Shown: positions 12,130-24,000 of the stretch, one piece after another | Layout of the letters: the number at the start of each line of letters is the position of its first letter | How positions within the stretch are numbered: position 1 is the stretch's first letter | NCBI GenBank assembly: GCA_017311185.1 | Contig: JAESUZ010000415.1 | Coordinates: 885,501 to 949,500, forward strand | Direction of reading: 5' to 3' | DNA: 64,000 nucleotides | Source: Proteles cristata cristata | Taxonomy: Eukaryota; Chordata; Mammalia; Carnivora; Hyaenidae | Made by a program: the position numbers and the translations under genes | The notes under the pieces: model-generated | The model's database searches: none | Seen by the model: the letters and a program-made list of their open reading frames with translations, nothing else | What the model was told of the DNA's origin: nothing

Positions 12130-12309
12130 ATGGGGGAACCTGGATGGCTCAGTTGGTTGAGCATCTGATTCTTGGTTTTAGCTCAGGTCATGATCTCATG
12201 GTCATGGGATCGAGTCCCACATCAGGCCTGGCATGGAGTGTGGGGCTTGCTTGCGATTCTCTCTCTCCCTCTCTCTCAAAATAAATAAACATTTTTTTTA
12301 AAAAAAAAG
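12130..12309 (+). repeat. SINEC
   Basis: Head AACCTGGATGGCTCAGTTGG. Imperfect TSD TAAAATATG/TAAAATGTG at 12121 and 12310. Confidence 0.9.
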
Positions 12310-12318
12310 TAAAATGTG

Positions 12319-12707
12319 GTAACAAACTGTACTTCATTTCAGTTAAAATGTGGCCAAATATCAAAGGGCAGTCCCCTATCAGGACAGGCCAGTGTCCCTG
12401 CTGACGCCAACATCTACTTCCATACCCTTCTTGCCAAGAAACTGGCCAGAAGCAGAAAGCTTTCTAGAGACTTAATACATTGTCAAGAAGCTCATGCCAC
12501 TTTTGCATATTATAAAATCCAGACACGGTATATTATTTTTCAGTGGCCTGCAGAGTAGATTGTATCTTAGGCTGCACAAATTAATCTGAACCACCCAGGG
12601 AAAATGTGACCAGTGCGAAATCTATTGTGATATTTCCTATGTGCCTTTGTTACATTCTCTTTGGCACCATGCATTCAGTCTTCCAGCTGCTTAGACCAAT
12701 AGTAGTT
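12319..12707. other. Intergenic, unassigned
   Basis: Nothing recognised between SINEs. Confidence 0.6.
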
Positions 12708-12720
12708 AAGAGAATAATTT

Positions 12721-12898
12721 ACAGGGGCGTCTGAGTGGCTGAGTCAGTTGAGTGTCCAACTCTTGATTTTGGCTCAGGACAACATCCCAGGGTCGTGAGA
12801 TCAAGCCCTGCCTTGGGCTCTGCACTGACAGTGGGGAGCCTGCTTGGGATTCTCTCTCTCCCTCTATCTCTGCCCCTCCCCTGCTCAGATGCTCTTTC

Positions 12899-12933
<35 letters not shown>

Positions 12934-12962
12934 TTCAAAATAAATAAATAAGCTTTTAAAAA
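12721..12962 (+). repeat. SINEC, first of a tandem pair
   Basis: Full-length copy with a long CT tract. TSD AAGAGAATAATTT at 12708-12720 and 12963-12975. Confidence 0.92.
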
Positions 12963-12975
12963 AAGAGAATAATTT

Positions 12976-13166
12976 GGGGGGCCTGGGTGACTCAGTTGGT
13001 TATGCATCTAACTCTTTGTTTTGGTTCAGGTCATGATCTCACAGTTTTGTGAGTTGGAGCCCTGTGTTGGGCTCCGCACTGGCAGTGTGGAGATGGCCTG
13101 GGATTCTCTCCCTCTCCCTCTCTCTCTGTCTCTCTCTCTCTCAAAATAAATAAACTTAAAAAAAAA
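12976..13166 (+). repeat. SINEC, second of a tandem pair
   Basis: Starts directly after the second TSD copy. A third copy, AAGAGGGAATAATTT, follows at 13167-13181. Confidence 0.92.
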
Positions 13167-13294
13167 AAGAGGGAATAATTTATAATTCGTTCACTTACTG
13201 GACAAGTGCTGCTTGTGCATTCTTTTTTCTTTTTCTTTTTTTTTTTTTTTTTTTTTGTGCCCTGACTCTGCTAGGACTGGGGATCCCATTGATC

Positions 13295-13475
13295 AGGAAT
13301 TTGGTGTCGTGGCTGAGAGCACACACTCTATAGTCAGATGGCCTGGGTGTGCACCTGCTAACTCGGCAGCCTCAAGCACGTTGCTTAAACTCACTGAGCT
13401 TGTTCATCTCTAAGGTAGGGTTTTGGCACAGATCAAATGAGTCAACAACAAAAGTTGTCTCAAACAGTACGTGAT
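13295..13475 (+). repeat. MIR
   Basis: GTGGCTGAGAGCACACACTC, AGATGGCCTGGGTGTGCACC and TTGCTTAAACTCACTGAGCT follow the MIR 5' half and core. Confidence 0.7.
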
Positions 13476-14354
13476 GTACGGTAGTATCTGCTATTTTCAT
13501 CCACATGGCAATGAATGAGAAAGCAGGGCTGAGGGGGGAGGCACTGCCTCTGCCCTTAGTAAGCCATCGGACAGGATAGGTACATGGGAAATTGCTCCTA
13601 GCCCATTGCTAGTGTTGTCGTGTTTTCTGATTTTGTTAAAATTGACCTGTTCAAGGCCACGATCAAACCACTGGACCTCTGATCTCACACGAGTCTCTTA
13701 GGATAGTGCATGTGCCCGGGTGCAACATGTCCATTGAATGGGCTGCAGTTCGACCTGCCTGGTCAAAATGTCTTGCAGTTTTATCTTACTCCACTCCGTG
13801 CCATTTCTTGGAGACACTGCACTTGCTAAGCACCATAATTTCTCTCAATAGGTTTCCGTTGGACTCACATGCGTCCTGAAACTACCCCAGCTCTCATCCT
13901 TTCCCCTTATGGTTCTTAAGAAAACGGTGAGGTGGACAGATGCTCTGGAGCAGATGGTCAGAGGCTGGATTTCCTAGAACATCCATCTTTTACATCTTTT
14001 GCGGCTCCCTAGGTCCCCGCAGTCCAGACCCAAGTCACCTTACTGTCTGTCATCTTGTTTGTTACCTTATTCACATTCTGTCCTCATATTTCTTTTTCCC
14101 CACTCACAACTACCGTGGAAACACTGAGCACTTAGAGCTCACTGTTTTTCGGCACCCAATCAGTTACTGAAATTTTGCAGCTTAAACAAGCACTCCACTT
14201 AATATCGGGTGACTACTAGTTTCCAACTAAACTTAAAAAAAAAATTCCTTTCTTTGGAGCAAAATATTTTGAAATAATTTCTCAAATTATTTTGAAATTA
14301 CCCTTAGCCTGAATTTATTGCTTCATGCTAGTATTCTAATCTTTACTAAAAATG
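13476..14354. other. Intergenic, unassigned
   Basis: Nothing recognised. The following 14355-14425 is an L2 tail. Confidence 0.6.
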
Positions 14355-14425
14355 TCCACTGCTGGTCTTCCTAGTATCTAGAACGGTGCCAGGCATGTTC
14401 TGTAAATATTTGTTGAATGAACTGA
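14355..14425 (+). repeat. L2 3' end
   Basis: TAGAACGGTGCCAGGCATGT followed by AATATTTGTTGAATGAACTG is the canonical L2 tail. Confidence 0.65.
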
Positions 14426-14612
14426 AGTGCAGCGGGCATGATTGTTACATAATCAATCCAGTATATAATCAATCAAGTACAGGGTTGGCTGGAAAAGGGA
14501 TGAAAAATTACATCAAGCCTCTCCTGATATGAAGAGGATTCAGTGAACTGTATCCATAGTAGCCTTTACTCATTCATTCCTTCATACATGTATTCATTTA
14601 GTAAACACATAC

Positions 14613-14774
14613 GGCTCGTGAGTTTGAGCCCCGCATCAGGCTTTCTGCTGGCCTCTCTGCTGTCAGCATGGAGCCCACTTTGGATTCTCTGTCGCCTTCT
14701 TTCTCTGCCCCTCCCCTACTCATGCTCTCTCTCAAAAACATTTAAAAAAAAAAAGAAAAGAAAAAGAAAAAAGG
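14613..14774 (+). repeat. SINEC, 5'-truncated
   Basis: Begins in the B-box region (GGCTCGTGAGTTTGAGCCCC). The A-box half is missing. It ends in A-rich AAAGAAAAG. Confidence 0.85.
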
Positions 14775-15424
14775 GGGCAAAATTTCAGTTATAGAGGATG
14801 AATAAGTTCTGATGAGATAATCACCATGTACAGCCTTGTGACAGCAGCGAACCATGTTGTATACTTGCAATTTGTCAAGAGGATAGCTCTTAAATCTTTC
14901 ATGCACGCACGTGCACACACACACACACACACATACAATGGCAACCATGTACAGGTGATGGATAATTCGTTTGATCGGGATGATGTTTCTACAATGATAC
15001 ATATATGGAAATATCAAGTCGAAACCTTAAATATATACAATTTTTATATGTTGATGTTATCTCCAGTTGTTTAAAAAAAATAAAACTGATACATGAGCAT
15101 CAAAAAAAATAGGATATGGATTTTAAAGACAGGCCAACTGGGAATTAAGTGCTGCCCTACTTGTGATAAATCCTGGGCAGGTCCCCCAACCTGGAGGGAT
15201 TGCTCTTTTGTGTTGGCTCCCCAGAGACCAATCTCATCCCTTTTTACCTTGCATCCCTTTAGCTCTCTGGAGACAGCGCTCTTATCTCCCACAGAAATCT
15301 CCCTCTCCAGGTTAAAAAAGACCTTATTCTTTTCAATCATTTCTTAAGAACATGGTCTTCCGAGCCTTCATCTGCCGGCTCACCACTCTGATTAGCCCCC
15401 ACGTTTCAGTGTCCCCTTGTTTGC
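14775..15424. other. Intergenic, unassigned
   Basis: Holds the short CA tract at 14907. Otherwise nothing recognised. Confidence 0.6.
14907..14932. repeat. (CA)n microsatellite, short
   Basis: About 11 AC units after a CACGCACGTG stretch. Confidence 0.9.
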
Positions 15425-16275
15425 TAGCATATACAGCAACTGCAACTCTTATGCACAGCTAGTGGGTGTCCAAATGGTACAGCCGCTTTGGGGGAGTTCA
15501 GTAGTTTCTACTAGAAATAGACGTTTGTGTATCGGTCATCCTAGTGCTAGGCATATGTGCAGTAAACATACATCTATTCGCTTTGTCATAGACGTGTACG
15601 GAAGGCTGTATAGTAGCTTTATTCCTAGTAGATATTTGACTGGATAAACTGTATATATCCACACAATGAAATACTATACAGCAAAGGGAACTAACGACAC
15701 TCAAATATACCTGAGAGCAGGGATGATCCTTACGAACAAAATGTTGACTCACAAGAATATCTACTCTATGAGTGCATCTTCTATCAAGTCACAAGAAATA
15801 AGGTAAAATAAATCAATGCTGTTAGAAGTTAGGATAGGGGCCGCCTGGGTGGCTTAGTCGGTTGAGCGTCCGACTTTCGCTTAGGTCATGATCTCGCGGT
15901 TTGTGGGTTCGAGCCCCGCGTCGGGCTCTGTGCTGACTGCCAGCTCGGAGCCTGGAGCCTGTTTCAGTCTGTGACTCCCTCTCTCTCTGACCCTCCCCTG
16001 CTCACGCTGTCTCTCTCTCTCCTGGAAATAAAAAAACAAAACAAAACATTAAGAAGTTAGGATAACTGTCATCTTTCCAGGGTGGGCAATGACTGCAAGT
16101 GTGAGGAGGGGGTTGGGGCACGTCGGTCAGGATCCATTCAGGACAAAGAAAGCACTGGGTGTTGATTACACAGCTGTGTTCATTTTATGACAATTTATTA
16201 AGCTGTAGACTTAGGATATCTACACTTTTCTGAAAGTCTTATTACTATGCCTCAATAAAAGGGTTTTGTTGTTAT
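15425..16275 (+). mobile_element. L1 3' end, + strand
   Basis: Diverged L1 ORF2 tail and 3' UTR (CAATGAAATACTATACAGCA at about 15665) ending near a CAATAAAAGG tail. A young SINE is inserted at 15837-16051. Confidence 0.7.
15837..16051 (+). repeat. SINEC, young subfamily, 13-bp TSD
   Basis: Carries the diagnostic GACTTTCGCTTAGGTCATGA and GTGCTGACTGCCAGCTC. Perfect TSD AGAAGTTAGGATA at 15824-15836 and 16052-16064, inside an L1 tail. Confidence 0.93.
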
Positions 16276-16544
16276 TACTGTTAATATAATGACCAGATAG
16301 GTAATATACTAGTGTGGATGGGACACTGACCTGTGGTCTTCTATTGAAGCAAATTTTCTGGCAAACCCAGTAGTCAGTTTATTGTGGCATTCAAGGCTGT
16401 TCACGGCCTGGCCAGTGTCGGATAATGTCTTAAGATCTCTTCCATTCCTGTGGGTCTTATCATTGCTTGCTGAACATGATAATGGTTGGCAATGCAAAAT
16501 CGATTCTTTTTTGTGCCAACATCATGATCCAGGTCAAGTTGGAG

Positions 16545-16850
16545 TCAAATAGAACCACTAGCTGTTCCTTCTACACGTCTTCTGTTACCCCCTCTGGCAC
16601 ACCTACACTGCCCTGAGCAAACGGCACAGCCTTCTTCCATCTGGACTTCTCCTCTAGCTCTCCTTCCTTATGTCCAATTGCGATGAAGGCCCTTCTCAAA
16701 TGATGCTACCTTTTCTGGCACAAATCTGGTCCTCTACACCATCAATGCTATTGTAGGGTGCTGGGCTCTTGCTACCTTGTTCCACGTATGGAATTTGTCC
16801 TATCTCCCATGGTGCTTTGCACATACATAATGATACTATATGAATTGTTA
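16545..16850 (+). repeat. L2-like fossil
   Basis: Pyrimidine-rich L2 3' region text (CTTCTACACGTCTTCTGTTA, CATGGTGCTTTGCACATACA) without open frames. Confidence 0.5.
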
Positions 16851-18483
16851 AATAACGGAATGATAGGAAATAATATTTTTGGTTTGTTCAACATTAAGTG
16901 TCTGAGTTTCAAAGATCAGTCTTGTCTTTGTGCCTTTTCAGGAGGTTGAACGACTTACTTCGTTCTCACCTTAGTAGCAGTCTGGGCCAATCAGGAGAGA
17001 GAAACAACACAGTAGGTTAAGCCAAAGTTTAATACAAAGAATTATTACCTATGAAAAAAGAGTAACTGGAAGGAAATTCTATGTGGTGCACGAGGGCTGA
17101 GGGAGAGGTCCTGAGGAAGCCCAAACTGGGAAGGGCTTCGGCCCCCTGGGTGGCAGACATGTTAGCTCCTTTGGCCGGCCTGGAGCTGGTCTGGGGTTGC
17201 CTGGCAAGCAGTGAACAGGCTACCCTCTGACGTCCTGGCTGGGGAACAGACAAGTCAGCAAACAGTGGTGTGGATGTGCAGTGGCCATTCTGTGACTCTC
17301 TGCACCACGAGTAACTGTGTGTAGCCATGTGGGGGCTTTAGTCTCCATGTCGAAAAGGCCATGGAAAGGTTAGCGCCAAGTGCTGCAAAGTTGCAGAGGA
17401 TGGCTGGGGCAGGCTCCACTAGATGTCCTCTGAAGGACAGTTTCCCTGATAGAAACTTCCAGAAGCCTCTTCCTCTTGTAATGTGCCTCCATTGTCCTCT
17501 CCTGAGGAAGCTTAACACCATGCCCACTTAAAAGGAGGAATGGTTGAGGGAATTCTCTGGTTTGTCACAGAGCAGATGTTAAAGAATGTACTTGGATTCG
17601 AGAGGCAATAAATCAATAATCCAAGCACCTTCCACCTTTAGAGCCTCCTGAATTCATCAGTTCCAAGGACACACAGAACCATGAGGGTGCGAGGATGTAC
17701 TGTGCTACAGGCATTGATGGTGGCTTCTGAAGATGTGACCCCAGGCAAATCACCTCCACTCCCAAGCCTTCTTCCTCATCTTCCATTGAGGGGTTGAGGT
17801 GGGTGAGAAGTTTGCAACCCAGGCTGTGGCAAGTGGAGAAACACACACACGGTGTTCCAAAGAGCTACGCACATTTCAGAGTTGGAACTTTCCAACCACT
17901 TTTTTTTTTAGTGGTGAATCATCTTGTCTTTTATGATATCATGGTGATAAATGCTAATTCGTTTTGATCTTCACTTAACAACAACAACGAAAAAACTCAA
18001 CAAGCTCCGAATTTTGTTTTTCGAAATGTTACTAGTCTGTGGAACCTCAAAGTCTGGTCGTTCTGGGACTAGACGTTCTCCCTCGAAGCGCCTCTCTAGA
18101 ATCTGTGCTTCCGAAAGGCCTGGCTGGTTTTCCGTCTCGTCCCCTGCCTCTAAAGCAGAAGGTGTTCCCCTCAGCAGCAGTTCTGGGTCCATCACAGAAG
18201 ATCGCTGCGGCTCCTGCCCAGTGAAGACTTACAAATACACCAAGCGCTTCATGTTCTGAACGTATTTTGTAAGCTCCAGGGCGACCACTAAAACATTTTA
18301 AAAAGAGGCAGACTTCAGACAAGCCAAGTGTAGAGATATACTTGGATCATATAAAATATTCAATGAATCCAAAGGCAGGAAGAAAATCTAGGAAAGGATG
18401 AAAAAATGGCTTTACATGCATGTCTTGCTGAGCATAATTATGGCTTTGTCTTGGTGACAGCCAACAGCTTGAGTTCTATCAAA
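16851..18483. other. Intergenic, unassigned
   Basis: 16990-17620 reads like a diverged interspersed repeat (ends in an AATAAATCAATAATCC tail) but I cannot assign it. The rest shows nothing. Confidence 0.5.
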
Positions 18484-18494
18484 ACACAAATCAT

Positions 18495-18711
18495 GGGGCC
18501 CCCCGGGGTGGCTCAGTCAGTTGAGTGTCTGACTTCGGCTCAGGTCATGATCTCACGGTCTGTAGGTTCGAGCCCCGTGTTGGGCTCTGTGCTGACAGCT
18601 CAGAGCCTGGAGCCTGCTTCAGATTCTGTGTCTCTCTCTTTCTCTGCCCCTCCCCTGCTCACACTCTTTCTCTCTCTCTCTCAAAAATAGTAAACATTAA
18701 AAAACAAACAC
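18495..18711 (+). repeat. SINEC with 11-bp TSD
   Basis: Full-length copy. TSD ACACAAATCAT at 18484-18494 and 18712-18722. Confidence 0.92.
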
Positions 18712-18722
18712 ACACAAATCAT

Positions 18723-19195
18723 CTGCATGGCAGCAGTGTTTGAGTTATCTCCACTGCTTTGAAAGCAACCCAGAACCTCACCAAGAGTTTCTTCTGCTCT
18801 ACGACCAAAGTTGTGGCCAAAGTGTAGCCACGACATCCCCACAGGAAGAGTCTGGTCTTTAAAATCCATCAGCGACATATGCGCTCGACAGCTTGGGATT
18901 TGGCCCACAAGATGCTGTATCGACTACGACAACCTTAGAACACTTTGTGAGGTTGAGTCATCCAATCCCTCAGGGGGCACCTGGAGCTTGAGCATGCGGG
19001 ACATCATCCGGCCACAGGGCTCTGCCTCCTGGCCTCTGCTTGAACTTTTGTTGGAAGTTGGTGCCTTGGAGCTTAGAAGGCACTGAACCTCATAAAAGTT
19101 AAAAAAAAAAAAAAAAAGTAATAAATGTAAATATTTCAAGCAAACACACAAAGCCTCTTTTACACATAAACTTTGAGTAAAGTACTATTTAAAAT
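18723..19195. other. Intergenic, unassigned
   Basis: Contains a poly(A) stretch at about 19101-19117. No gene recognised. Confidence 0.55.
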
Positions 19196-19203
19196 AGGAT
19201 TTC

Positions 19204-19401
19204 AGGGGGTGACTGGGTGGGTCAGTCGATTAAGCATCTGACTTCGGCTCAGGTTACGATCTCACAGTTCGTGGGTTCGAGCCTCGCGTCGGGCTCTATG
19301 CTGACAACTCAGAGCCTGGAGCCTGCTTTGGATTCTGTCTCCCTCTCTCTGTCCCTCCCCGCTTTCACATTCAAAAATAAATTTAAAAAGATTTTTTTAA
19401 A
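19204..19401 (+). repeat. SINEC, first of a tandem pair
   Basis: Head GTGACTGGGTGGGTCAGTCG. TSD AGGATTTC at 19196-19203 and 19402-19409. Confidence 0.9.
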
Positions 19402-19409
19402 AGGATTTC

Positions 19410-19580
19410 GGGGCACCTGAGTGACTTGGTTAAGCATCCAACTTGGTCTTAGTTCATGATCTCATGGTTCGTGAGTTCAGGCCCCACATGGGGCTCCTAA
19501 CAGTGTGGGAGCCTGCATGGGATTTCTCTCTGCCCTGTCCCCACTCTCTCCCAAAGTAAACAAACTTAAAAAAAAAAAGT
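19410..19580 (+). repeat. SINEC, second of a tandem pair
   Basis: Older copy starting right at the second TSD. A diverged third copy (AAAATAGAGTTTC) is at 19581-19593. Confidence 0.88.
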
Positions 19581-19593
19581 AAAATAGAGTTTC

Positions 19594-20974
19594 TATGAGA
19601 AAACGAGTTCTGAATTCCGGTCAGGATGCCGGGGAAAGGTCTGGCCTACTTTCCCAGCAGGGTCTCCCTCCAAACTTGTCCCAAATACACACAAAAACAA
19701 AACGCAAAATCCAGGAAGAAGCTAGTTCTGAGACCAAAGCAGCACCCTCCCTTGGCACAGGCCTCCTGGGTACCTGGTTTTTGGTGTTTTGATCTATTGG
19801 GGCTCTGGGTGGACAGAAGCAGGGCAAACCTGGCAGAAGGGCAGCAGGGGTGATGAGCTTTGGGGGGGTCTCACCTAGTCCGAGAACCGAAGAAATAAGC
19901 AGTGTACAGGTTTAACTGATATTTCCTGAAACAAGCAAGGTAGGAGGGTGCTGAAAGCATAAACACACACACTACTTACTGCCCTTGCACCTTGGTCATT
20001 AAAAAGAAAAAAAACCAAACAACTACATGGTGAAATGATGTGGAAAGCCATTCTAGTATTTAATGTATTTCCCAAGTTAATGCAGGTAGAAGTTGACCAT
20101 CAGTAAGTTTTTTTTTTCCCCAGTGGGTCTTAAATTTACAGAACTACTTTTGCAATATGCTAATGGTAGAGATTCTTCTCTGGAATATAATGACATCCTA
20201 TCCTCCCCGCCGCTCCTTTTCTGGTGTGTGCAATTAGGGGCAGAGAGTCTAACCAACAGCATGGCTGCTGGGCAATCAAAAGGTAAAACAAGGCTGCAAA
20301 TTCCTCAGAAATAGAATACTTCTTAAATGCATGCTTTAAAAAACCACACACACATGATCAAGTCTCTTAAATATAATGTAGGACTTCATAGGGCATCTCT
20401 ACAGGACAGGAATAGCAAGTCTGGTCACATTGTTTGCAGAGAGAAGTATTAAAGCAGCACTGGCACTTGTCAGCCAGAGGCATCGAAGCCTCTGGTCCTA
20501 AAGACGTGTGCACTCAGTCTACATTCACAGACTGGAGCCAAGCTATTAAGAAAAAACCCCCAGCATGGATAGAGGTTCAGTGGATGGTCTTTCCAATATC
20601 TTCACTGAGGGTCAAAGTTAAGTTCACTGACAGTTCACTGTCAGTTGACAGTGAAGAAACTACAACCCAAAACAACCACCTCCCCCCCAGCCAGTATCTC
20701 TTTTCCTTGTTCCCTCTCTCCGCGTACACGCTCCTTTCTCTTGCAAACAAACCCCTAGGCTATCAAAACACAGACTATTGAGGACACCGTGCAAGCTTCC
20801 TCTATGCTATTAATTTTCCCTTTATTCCAAGGAACCTGATTTCAGGGGGTTCTTTCTAGTGGTGGAGTCACGAAGGCACGTGGCATAGTCTAAGTGTACC
20901 AGAACTGTTAGAGAAACGGAAAACAACACGGGATGAGGTGAAATACCCGCCACACGCATGAACTTCAAGTAATT
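19594..20974. other. Intergenic, just downstream of CCDC186
   Basis: No SINE, LINE or gene recognised. It contains the inverted repeat at 20634-20655. Confidence 0.6.
20634..20655. repeat. Short perfect inverted repeat
   Basis: Arms TTCACTGTCA and TGACAGTGAA with a 2-bp spacer. A near-copy of the left arm (TTCACTGACA) lies just before it. It is about 320 bp beyond the CCDC186 polyadenylation site. Confidence 0.7.
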
Positions 20975-20991
20975 AATGCCATTTCAGTATT

Positions 20992-20997
20992 TTTATT
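20992..20997 (-). promoter_or_regulatory. CCDC186: Distal polyadenylation signal AATAAA of CCDC186
   Basis: AATAAA on the minus strand (TTTATT as given) is followed within about 40 bases by a GT-rich stretch (GCGTGTGGCGGG), the usual downstream element. Cleavage is expected near 20970-20980. Confidence 0.65.
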
Positions 20998-21011
20998 GAA
21001 CATATTAGATC

Positions 21012-21017
21012 TTTATT
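21012..21017 (-). promoter_or_regulatory. CCDC186: Second AATAAA just upstream
   Basis: A second minus-strand AATAAA lies 20 bases before the distal one. It would use the same downstream GT-rich element less ideally. Confidence 0.4.
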
Positions 21018-24000
21018 ATGAAAGCTAGATAATTTGGGCAAGTTACATAGTTTTGCAGAAAATGTGAAGATATTACTGGCTCACCCAGCTCAATGAGAAA
21101 TTTTCACACAGGCATGTGAAAACGTCTATGTGAAGACAGGCATGTGAAAATCTGCCTTTTGAAAAAGGCCAAGTTTTGCTACCAATAATTTAAACACAAA
21201 TTTAAAATAGAACCTGGCATTCAGTTTAAACTGCTTACTATTGACTTCTAATAATAATTGGTATAATAAAGGCAATTGTGGAAAGCAAAATTTCCTCGTG
21301 TAGTTTAAAAAAGAAAATTCAAGCAATCTGAATCAGCCTTGCCAACAGTCTGGAGAATCAGTCTGTTTAGCAAGAGGTGTATGTAAATAAATAATCAAAG
21401 ATGCTATAAAATACAACTCAGTAAACAGGCATTACCTATTTAATAAGTACAATATATACATAGAATTCTCTTGAAAAGCTTCATTTTATACAGAAACATA
21501 TTTACAAAATGAACAGTGTAATCAAATTAAGGATTTATCTGTACAATGCACGCACACACACACACACATATGTATATATGAACTTTTGGAAGATAAACAA
21601 GTTTTATCATCATCATCAAAATGGACAGGCGTTAAAAAAGAACTCATCCCAGAAAATACATCTTTAATATACAATTAGATTTTTATTTTCCTGAAAATTC
21701 TTCATGTTTGGATGTGTTTTCAATTATTTGCTCTTGCTCAGAGCCTTGAAAAATTTCAGGTTTCTAGTGCCACCAACTGGTGTTAAAAATGAACAATCTT
21801 AGTGTCAAAAAAAGATTGTTTTGTTTCTTAAAAAGGGTATTGAAAAACAGGCTAGTAGAGTCAACATCCATAAGGCAAAACTAACCATAGTGAGTAACAA
21901 CATGATTGAGAAAAATATTTTCACAAATAGCATATATAACATTTATAGCATTAATGGTTTTTAATGTCTTGGGTTTTTTTCCTACTGGTAAATCTTGATC
22001 TAAACGTTTTTGAAGAAAATCTTTAGAAAATAATATACTGTGAAACAAAGTTGAGGAACACACATGAAAACATGATTAGATTAACCTTTATGAGCATCGA
22101 GTAGGCATTCATAGTTTACTAAAACGGCAAAAATCAAATACCTTTCTATGGTCTCTGGACTTTTTCTTCTTTTTTTGTAAAGAAGTAAACACCGAACAAT
22201 GGCAGGGCACGTGAGACCTCTCAGTCTACCCCAGAGCAAAGGTTCATTTCCCAAAGCTTCATGCCGCAGTGCGACTTCTACGTCACCACTTGCACAACTG
22301 GAATAACCCTCTTCCTCCAGGGCTGGCTGGGAGCTGTAGAGGGTGCTACTGCCTTCCCTGCCACTGTCATTAGACCGCAGCTCCACAGGGACAGCAACAG
22401 CCCAGCCTGGTCTGTTCACCAATAAAATGGCAATACCCTGGATGGTGCCACACGACAGCAGATTCTCAATACATGTGTTTTTTAAATGAATAAACAACAT
22501 GCCGATAGCCTGAGGAAACAATTCAAGATACATACTTTAAATGGTGTTGAAGATAGAAAGTTAAAAGAAAAACCAAAACACTGAAGTTCAAACCTATTTC
22601 TTTGCTCAAACCCACTATTTTCAATCCTCAACACTTAGCAGGCTAAAGTCTGAAGTGATATGTGAAAAAGGCAGTCACAGTAAGAATTCACTTCAAAATT
22701 AAAACCTAGTAAACATACACAGATAGAACACACACACAAAATAATTTCCTGTTCCAAGGAACCAAAACAGCGCTAACTAATCTAAGGAGTTCATATGCAC
22801 AATGAATAATGAACATATACAATAAATATTCCCCCACATCTCAAGTTTATCCAGACCATTTTCCTTTTCCGGACACTCCACTCTTTCTCTGTATATTCAA
22901 TATAGATTCTCTAAATCCCTAAATCCTCACACCAGCAGCTTTGTGTGAGTCAGTATGATGATGTGATATATGCACATTTCCATACATTACTTTGCTTGGT
23001 TCTAATCCATACACAAAAAGATACAAAAGAAAGTGAAGAAAAAAAAAAAAAAGAAAGCATTCTCTTCAGAAGTTTTCCATAGTTTCTTATATTTGTGGGG
23101 GGAAAAGTAACAAGTCAGAACATGATTTAGGAAAGCTTTCTTCTAAAGTTGCTTCACCATTTAACTCTCCCAAATGGTGGCACGTGTTAATATTGGAATG
23201 TTTTACTTTTGTGTGTAATAAATGTATATATTTTTCAAGTGTACAAACATAGGACACTCTAGATCTAATCATTATTTGGTCTCCATTCATACATTTTGTG
23301 TCTTGGAGGGAAAAAACAAATATTGTAGTGTATAAATCTCTATCACATAAGCAGCCCTAAGAATGTAGTTTTGTCGGCTGCTCTAAGCAGTCTACAGGAA
23401 TATCAATAGTAGGTCTAGAAACAAAGGGGAAAATAATTCAGATTTGATTGCACTTACCCTCTTATTTTCTTTATTTTGATAAATTAGTACTGGTAAAAAG
23501 AACAAGACACATTACGGTAAGACTAACACTTGTTATAGCTATTTTAAAAATAAGATGTTTTTGAACTTCTATTTCCATTTTGAGAAGATTTTGGTTTTGG
23601 GTGACAAGACATAACTGGACATACAGAAAAAATAAGCCACTACCACTGAATCCTTAGTAAAAAATTAAGGATATGATGTTTTTAAACAATGTTGATTAAA
23701 AAAAATGTTAAAACACACTAAAGGGACATTGCAACCAGAAGTCCAACTCTTAGAGCCACACAATTTCTTAAAGGCTTTTTTAGCTTTTAATTCATCATCC
23801 CAAAGCTTACTTCTCTTAAAGGGAGAGAAAAGGATGCAAAAATCCAAAACAAAAGTGACGCTGTGGCAACATCGGCATATTGGCCAAGGTGTCCTACTGT
23901 AGAAACGATCTGCTTATAATGAAATGTGAAAAATCACACACAGAAATGATAATAAGTGACAAATTACAAGAGAAGGGAACAACATTCGATGATGTAGAAA

